Positions 5,707 to 8,121 of a stretch of DNA of 8,121 bases are shown here, piece by piece. The position numbers and the translations under genes are program-made. Each line of letters starts with the position of its first letter. The first letter of the stretch is position 1. This DNA is from CAG-390 sp964590755. GTDB taxonomy: Bacteria > Bacillota > Clostridia > Oscillospirales > CAG-272. Location: contig CAZPYK010000072.1 of the NCBI GenBank assembly GCA_964590755.1, forward strand, positions 1 through 8,121, in the 5' to 3' direction. The notes under the pieces were generated by a model, which was not told the origin of the DNA, did not search any database, and saw only the letters and a list, made by a program, of their open reading frames with translations.

Positions 5707-6579
5707 ATGAATCTGTGCGATCCAAAATATGTAAAAGACCTCATGAGCGTATTCAAGCTTTCCTTCCACAAGGAATGGGGACAAAACTTTTTGACGGATA
5801 TCGATGCCGTCGGCGCCATAGCCGATGCCTGCGGAGCGGGAGACCCCAAAACGGTGCTTGAGATCGGCGCGGGAGCGGGGGCACTGACACGAGAGCTTTC
5901 GACAAGATACGAAAATGTGACCGCCGTCGAGATCGACCGCGGTCTTATCCCGTTGCTTAAATATGTTCTGGAGGATCGTCCAAACGTCACCCTGATCTGC
6001 GCCGATATTATGAAGGTGGATCTGAGCGAGCTGCTTTTAAACGCTTTCGCGCGCGGCGGAGTATCCGTTTGCGCCAATCTGCCGTATTATATAACCACAC
6101 CGATACTCATCTCGCTGCTTGAAAGCAGACTTCCGTTTGAATCGATAACAATAATGATCCAATCCGAGGTGGCAGACCGTCTTGCGGCGCTTCCGGGGAC
6201 ACCGGAATACGGCTCAATAACCGCGTTTCTCGGGTATTTTGGGCAGGTATATAAGCTTTTTGACGTCCCGGCGGACCGTTTTCTGCCCCAGCCCAAGGTC
6301 GACTCCACCGTTGTGAGAATAGAGCTCTATAAGAACAAGCCACACGTTCCGAAAAACGAGGAGCTCTTCTTCAGGGTGATGCGCTCGGCTTTCGCCCAGC
6401 GGCGCAAGACCCTGCCAAATGCTTTGTCGGCGGGAATAGGCGAGCTTTCAAAGGCACAGCTTACCGAGGCGATATCCGCGGCGGGCTTTGCTCCGACAAT
6501 ACGCGGCGAGCGTCTGTCAACCGAGGATTTTGTCAGATTGTCCGATGTTATTGCCGACATGGCAGCCGACACACATTAA
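5707..6579 (+). CDS. rsmA: 16S rRNA dimethyladenosine transferase RsmA/KsgA
   Basis: RsmA dimethylates the two adjacent adenosines in the helix 45 loop of 16S rRNA (A1518 and A1519 in E. coli numbering) using S-adenosylmethionine, a late step in 30S assembly. Loss of the enzyme gives kasugamycin resistance. The 290-residue protein has the GQNFL motif (25-29), the SAM-binding motif LEIGAGAGALT (51-61), the acidic E75 in AVEID, D100 in CADI, the catalytic NLPYYI (124-129), and the C-terminal FLPQPKVDSTV and SAFAQRRKTLPNAL segments. The frame opens at 5656, but the ATG at 5707 has GAAAGGA upstream and gives the normal N-terminus. W24 before GQNFL, where leucine is common, is a small deviation. 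It is probably the last gene of the glycerate kinase transcript and converges on the lipoprotein gene. No plus-strand terminator with a T run is visible. Confidence 0.97.
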   Translation: MNLCDPKYVKDLMSVFKLSFHKEWGQNFLTDIDAVGAIADACGAGDPKTVLEIGAGAGALTRELSTRYENVTAVEIDRGLIPLLKYVLEDRPNVTLICADIMKVDLSELLLNAFARGGVSVCANLPYYITTPILISLLESRLPFESITIMIQSEVADRLAALPGTPEYGSITAFLGYFGQVYKLFDVPADRFLPQPKVDSTVVRIELYKNKPHVPKNEELFFRVMRSAFAQRRKTLPNALSAGIGELSKAQLTEAISAAGFAPTIRGERLSTEDFVRLSDVIADMAADTH

Positions 6580-7492
6580 AATAATTTGCGGCTGTCGCAC
6601 CAAAGCAGCCCAAAAAAGAAAAGGCGGAAAGCCCGAGAGCTTTCCGCCTTAAGTTCGCCATTGCTTGCTGAACCAAAGCGTCCATATTTTCTCCCAATCT
6701 GTAATAAAAGCTCCATTTGGAACCATCGGTAACGACGGAAGTTTTCAATTTCGTTACATCACTAACATTTTCATATTCGTGGCAGTAATAAACTTTATGC
6801 TGCATATAACTGTCATTGTTTTCATCCGTCATAATTTTACCAACAAGTACAAGACCATCACATTCTGCAAAGTATACTTTGACATACAGTGCACCGTCTT
6901 CAGTATATATCCCTTGAAGTTTCGATTTATATTTAGTCTCATCTTGTTCTTGAACAAATGAATCATATAATAGTACGGTTTCTTTAATCGCCACATTCAT
7001 TATCTCATCAATTGCCTCTTTTGAAGCAATTGATATTGTCGCTTGCGACAAACATTGAGAATCATAACAATAATATTTATCCGCATCTGCAGTATCATTG
7101 GGATCTGCCCAACTTTCATTATACCAAAATAGTTCAGCACGCAGAGGGGTAAAATCTGTAGAAGGATTTACATTACTGTCTTTGTTTCGCACGATTTGAA
7201 TTGAAAAACTCGTTCCTAAAAGCCAAGCGGTTTTATAGTATACCATGAATGATAAATCTTCACAATCTTTAATTGCCGAAAAGTTCACCGATGGGTTTAA
7301 CCCAAAATTCTTTTTGGAAACAAACTCGTAGCATTCGGTATAAGCAAGATTGGGGTCAATCAATTCATATTGAGCACAACAATATTCAGCGGAGTATTCT
7401 TTCGGATATGTATATGAGTACGGGGAGAAAGAACATGCCGAAAGTATAATCGAAGTGAGAATAAATGACAGTATTAAAAGCTTAATCTTCAT
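6548..7492 (-). CDS. Predicted lipoprotein, unknown function, with a doubtful C-terminus
   Basis: I do not recognise the family. The N-terminus is a clear lipoprotein signal: KIK, a hydrophobic stretch to residue 16, then the lipobox L17-S18-A19-C20, so the mature protein should be anchored to the outer face of the membrane. The body is acidic and rich in tyrosine and cysteine. The Shine-Dalgarno (GAGG, 12 bases away) is weak. The gene is visibly more AT-rich than everything to its left, suggesting a different origin. The frame runs 314 codons and overlaps the end of rsmA by 32 bases. It passes through a terminator at 6612-6650, so the last 30 or so residues are suspicious. In another minus-strand frame a TAA lies at 6649-6651, at the hairpin base; a single-base change near 6700 would give a protein of about 280 residues ending WFSKQWRT. 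Confidence 0.7.
   Translation of the reverse strand: MKIKLLILSFILTSIILSACSFSPYSYTYPKEYSAEYCCAQYELIDPNLAYTECYEFVSKKNFGLNPSVNFSAIKDCEDLSFMVYYKTAWLLGTSFSIQIVRNKDSNVNPSTDFTPLRAELFWYNESWADPNDTADADKYYCYDSQCLSQATISIASKEAIDEIMNVAIKETVLLYDSFVQEQDETKYKSKLQGIYTEDGALYVKVYFAECDGLVLVGKIMTDENNDSYMQHKVYYCHEYENVSDVTKLKTSVVTDGSKWSFYYRLGENMDALVQQAMANLRRKALGLSAFSFLGCFGATAANYFNVCRLPCRQ
6612..6650 (-). terminator. Intrinsic terminator facing the lipoprotein gene
   Basis: A perfect 12-bp stem (6621-6632 with 6639-6650, AAGGCGGAAAGC and its complement) with a 6-base loop is followed on the minus strand by TTCTTTTTTG. The plus strand has no T run after the stem, so it is not a good rsmA terminator. It lies inside the 3' end of the long lipoprotein reading frame. 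Confidence 0.85.
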
Positions 7493-7687
7493 TGTTAATC
7501 ATAACCTCGTGTGAAATTGGTTTTAGTTGAATCATACACATATACACCGCGTGTATTTTCGTTAATAAAAGCCGAAGCATCTCACTCCATACAAAGCGTC
7601 GGAATCATTTGCTTGCCATATACACCATCCTCAGCCGCTGTCAAGTAAGGACTAAAAGATTTTGAAGATTTTTTGCAAATTCTTCGG
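7493..7687 (-). other. Gap between recombinase and lipoprotein genes: leader, possible operator, possible element end
   Basis: This 195-base stretch lies downstream of the recombinase and upstream of the lipoprotein gene. It contains a perfect 6-bp palindrome ATACAC-CGC-GTGTAT (7542-7556) with a direct copy of ATACAC at 7534-7539. On the minus strand a TATGAT that could be a -10 box overlaps the left copy, with no convincing -35 box. Just after the recombinase stop there is a weak inverted repeat (7664-7685) and two AGATTTT copies nine bases apart (7657 and 7666). An attachment site may lie here, but its core cannot be identified from one end alone. Confidence 0.4.
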
Positions 7688-7701
7688 TTATGAAGCCGCA
7701 T
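7582..7701 (-). CDS. Possible 39-codon open frame overlapping the recombinase stop
   Basis: An ATG at 7699-7701 lies inside the last codons of the recombinase gene in another frame, and the frame runs 39 codons to a TGA at 7582-7584. The composition looks protein-like (for example LTAAEDGVYGKQMIP). Beyond the TGA the same frame stays open for 28 more codons to a TAA at 7495-7497. There is no Shine-Dalgarno, so translation would have to be coupled to the recombinase. It could be a small gene, a remnant of a gene cut by integration, or chance. Confidence 0.25.
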   Translation of the reverse strand: MRLHNRRICKKSSKSFSPYLTAAEDGVYGKQMIPTLCME

Positions 7702-8121
7702 TTACGGATTCGATGTAGGTTAGCAGATTTTCCAGCTCGTCACGCAGGGCAAGCTCGATTTCAATGCCGCTGTCCTTGTGGACGACCACTCGTTTTACAA
7801 CATCGTTGGCAATTTCGGTGGTGAGCGTTTCCAGCTCGGTGTACTCCCGATATTTTTCAATGAACGCTCCGCCTTGTTCGGTGGTGGTCTGTGAGGTCTG
7901 CTCCAACCGTGCCATCTGCTCGGTCAATTCCTGCATCTGCTGCTGGTTGCTTGCCTTTTGAGAAAGGTAGGTCTCCTTGTCAATACTGCCGTCGATCAGC
8001 TTTTCGTACAGGTCTTGTAGCGACTTTTCAAACTGATTTTTCCGACTCTGCAATACAGCAAGCTCACGACGGGCTTGCTTTTTCTCTGCATGGATACGCT
8101 CTTTTTGCAGAAGCAACAGGT
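7688..8121 (-). CDS. Large serine recombinase, C-terminal part only (continues past the window)
   Basis: About 144 codons of the 3' end are present; the frame is open to the right edge, so the resolvase catalytic domain and zinc ribbon, if present, lie outside. What is visible matches the C-terminal region of large serine recombinases of the TndX/TnpX type carried by clostridial integrative elements. A long charged coiled-coil stretch contains YEKLIDGSIDKETYLSQK, and the end reads FIEKYREYTELETLTTEIA followed by VKRVVVHKDSGIEIEL. These enzymes excise and integrate the element that encodes them. Its base composition is nearer to the housekeeping genes than to the AT-rich lipoprotein gene next to it. 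Family assignment is by recalled pattern, without the catalytic serine in view. Confidence 0.8.
   Translation of the reverse strand, partial: LLLLQKERIHAEKKQARRELAVLQSRKNQFEKSLQDLYEKLIDGSIDKETYLSQKASNQQQMQELTEQMARLEQTSQTTTEQGGAFIEKYREYTELETLTTEIANDVVKRVVVHKDSGIEIELALRDELENLLTYIESVNAAS

Noticed and set aside
6621..6650. The 12-bp hairpin as an rsmA terminator
   Set aside because: On the plus strand the stem is followed by AAGTTCGCC, with no T run; the T run is on the minus-strand side only.
6665..6961. A 98-codon plus-strand frame opposite the lipoprotein gene
   Set aside because: It is AT-rich antisense without a ribosome binding site; the opposite strand has a signal peptide and lipobox.
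1..8121. CRISPR array, toxin-antitoxin pair or phage-defence cassette
   Set aside because: No regularly spaced repeats with unique spacers, no nuclease or toxin motifs, and no paired small genes were seen; the only tandem repeat is the short heptamer array.

Overview
The window looks like a chromosomal segment from a low-to-mid-GC Firmicute, most likely a clostridium of the Oscillospiraceae/Ruminococcus type. This is inferred from AAAGGA-type ribosome binding sites, sigma-A promoters with consensus-like boxes, T-tract terminators, a tRNA with encoded CCA, and the Mrp protein with an N-terminal four-cysteine motif. No taxonomic marker was searched, so the placement is tentative.

Layout. Positions 1-2040 carry two minus-strand genes: an Mrp/NBP35 iron-sulfur carrier ATPase (with its own promoter and a terminator near the window edge) and a DHH/DHHA2 phosphoesterase of the family II pyrophosphatase/exopolyphosphatase type. 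A divergent promoter region (about 2005-2150) separates them from the plus-strand block. That block holds gpmI (cofactor-independent phosphoglycerate mutase, long form), a small unrecognised membrane protein, a strong terminator, tRNA-Val(GAC) with a near-perfect promoter, glycerate kinase, and rsmA (16S rRNA dimethyltransferase). The glycerate kinase probably feeds 2-phosphoglycerate to the pool that GpmI interconverts with 3-phosphoglycerate, so the two metabolic genes are functionally adjacent, although a terminator and a tRNA lie between them.

From about 6650 the character changes. A visibly AT-richer minus-strand gene for an unrecognised lipoprotein converges on rsmA. Upstream of it, the 3' end of a large serine recombinase enters from the right edge. 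This is accessory DNA, probably the end of an integrated mobile element that continues beyond the window.

Most of the window is ordinary housekeeping sequence. I did not find a convincing new multi-gene system. The points most worth a second look are all on the right side: the lipoprotein frame runs through its own apparent terminator while another frame stops exactly at the hairpin base; the element end must lie between the lipoprotein gene and the recombinase or nearby; and a short open frame overlaps the recombinase stop and is interrupted by a single TGA.
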